From positions 1 to 12,966 of the forward strand of contig CADCPV010000287.1 of the NCBI GenBank assembly GCA_902803345.1: a stretch of DNA of 12,966 nt, in the 5' to 3' direction. Position 1 is the stretch's first letter, and every line of letters begins with the position of its first letter. The translations under genes were made by a program, and so were the position numbers. Below the pieces are notes generated by a model that was not told the origin of the DNA, did no database searches, and saw only the letters and a program-made list of their open reading frames with translations. This stretch comes from an uncultured Eubacteriales bacterium. Its GTDB lineage: Bacteria > Bacillota_A > Clostridia > Lachnospirales > Lachnospiraceae. Positions 12,681-12,966 of the stretch are shown piece after piece.

Positions 12681-12966
12681 ATAAGCCGGGTTCTGTCGCG
12701 AATGATCATCTGTCTGTGGCCGTATGTTGCCACACGGCTCAAGCGGCATACCTTGGAGCAGACGGGCCGCCTTACGCTCCTTTTTTGCCTTGCTTCGGAT
12801 GGGGTTTACATGGCCGGAACCGTTGCCGGAACCGCGGTAGTCTCTTACACTGCCTTTTCACCCTTGCCGGGAAAACCCGGCGGTATATTTCTGCTGCACT
12901 TTCCCTGGAGTCGCCTCCGCCGGACGTTATCCGGCATCCTGCCCTGTGAAGCCCGGACTTTCCTCA
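12668..12966 (-). ncRNA. rnpB: RNase P RNA, class A type (5' end outside window)
   Basis: The minus strand carries the conserved core of bacterial RNase P RNA, the catalytic RNA that matures tRNA 5' ends. CR-I GAGGAAAGTCCGGGC is at 12965-12951. CR-II/III (AGGGTGAAAAGGC then GTGTAAGAGACTACCGCGG) lies at 12864-12832. GTAAACCCCATCCGAAGCAA comes just after a P12 helix capped by a GCAA tetraloop. CR-IV ACAGATGATCATTC is at 12713-12700 and CR-V ACAGAACCCGGCTTAT at 12696-12681. CR-I and CR-V pair to make P4. The P1 strand at the 3' end runs into TTTTTT (12667-12662), which probably terminates the RNA. The P15 loop reads AAGGC where many bacteria have AAGGU. The first nucleotides lie beyond the right edge. 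Confidence 0.96.

Noticed and set aside
12647..12742. N-terminal extension of lgt by 32 codons to an ATG at 12742
   Set aside because: The extension lies entirely over RNase P RNA and its terminator, and the shorter form begins at the normal Lgt N-terminus with a ribosome binding site.

Overview
The window reads as chromosomal core-genome DNA from a Bacillota organism, class Clostridia, most likely a Lachnospiraceae relative. The evidence is the style of RpoB, the short zinc-ribbon L33, and a zinc-ribbon/TPR membrane protein paired with a 46-residue partner of a kind I associate with that family (recognised from memory, not by a search). All protein genes lie on the minus strand. The only plus-strand gene is one tRNA. 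No mobile element, CRISPR array or defence system is visible.

Read in the direction of transcription, from high to low coordinates, the layout is as follows. (1) RNase P RNA (rnpB, 5' part outside the window) is followed within about 20 nt by lgt, which carries an unusual acidic tail of about 130 residues. Then comes glgB, a branching enzyme of the eukaryotic (GBE1-like) type, closed by a strong terminator. (2) A RimK-like ATP-grasp protein follows, then a two-gene unit with its own extended -10 promoter: a 46-aa protein and a 572-aa zinc-ribbon/TPR/membrane protein. (3) A sigma-A promoter then drives rpmG-secE-nusG-rplK-rplA. The intergenic regions before rplK and before rplA each carry the same short RNA motif, which imitates the L1-binding site of 23S rRNA and probably mediates autogenous control by L1. 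(4) rpoB and the first codons of rpoC come last, with their own tandem promoters.

The most unusual arrangement is between rplA and rpoB. The usual bacterial order rplK-rplA-rplJ-rplL-rpoB-rpoC is broken: rplJ and rplL are absent, and a divergently oriented tRNA-Pro(GGG) with its own promoter and terminator occupies the gap. A 15-bp perfect inverted repeat beside rpoB has TTGACA in each arm. One of these is the -35 box of the proximal rpoB promoter, and the hairpin lies at the very start of transcripts from a second, upstream promoter. I found no wholly new system. The best candidates for a second look are this rewired RNA polymerase promoter region, the twin L1 leaders, the acidic hendecad tail of Lgt, and the ribbon/TPR membrane protein operon.
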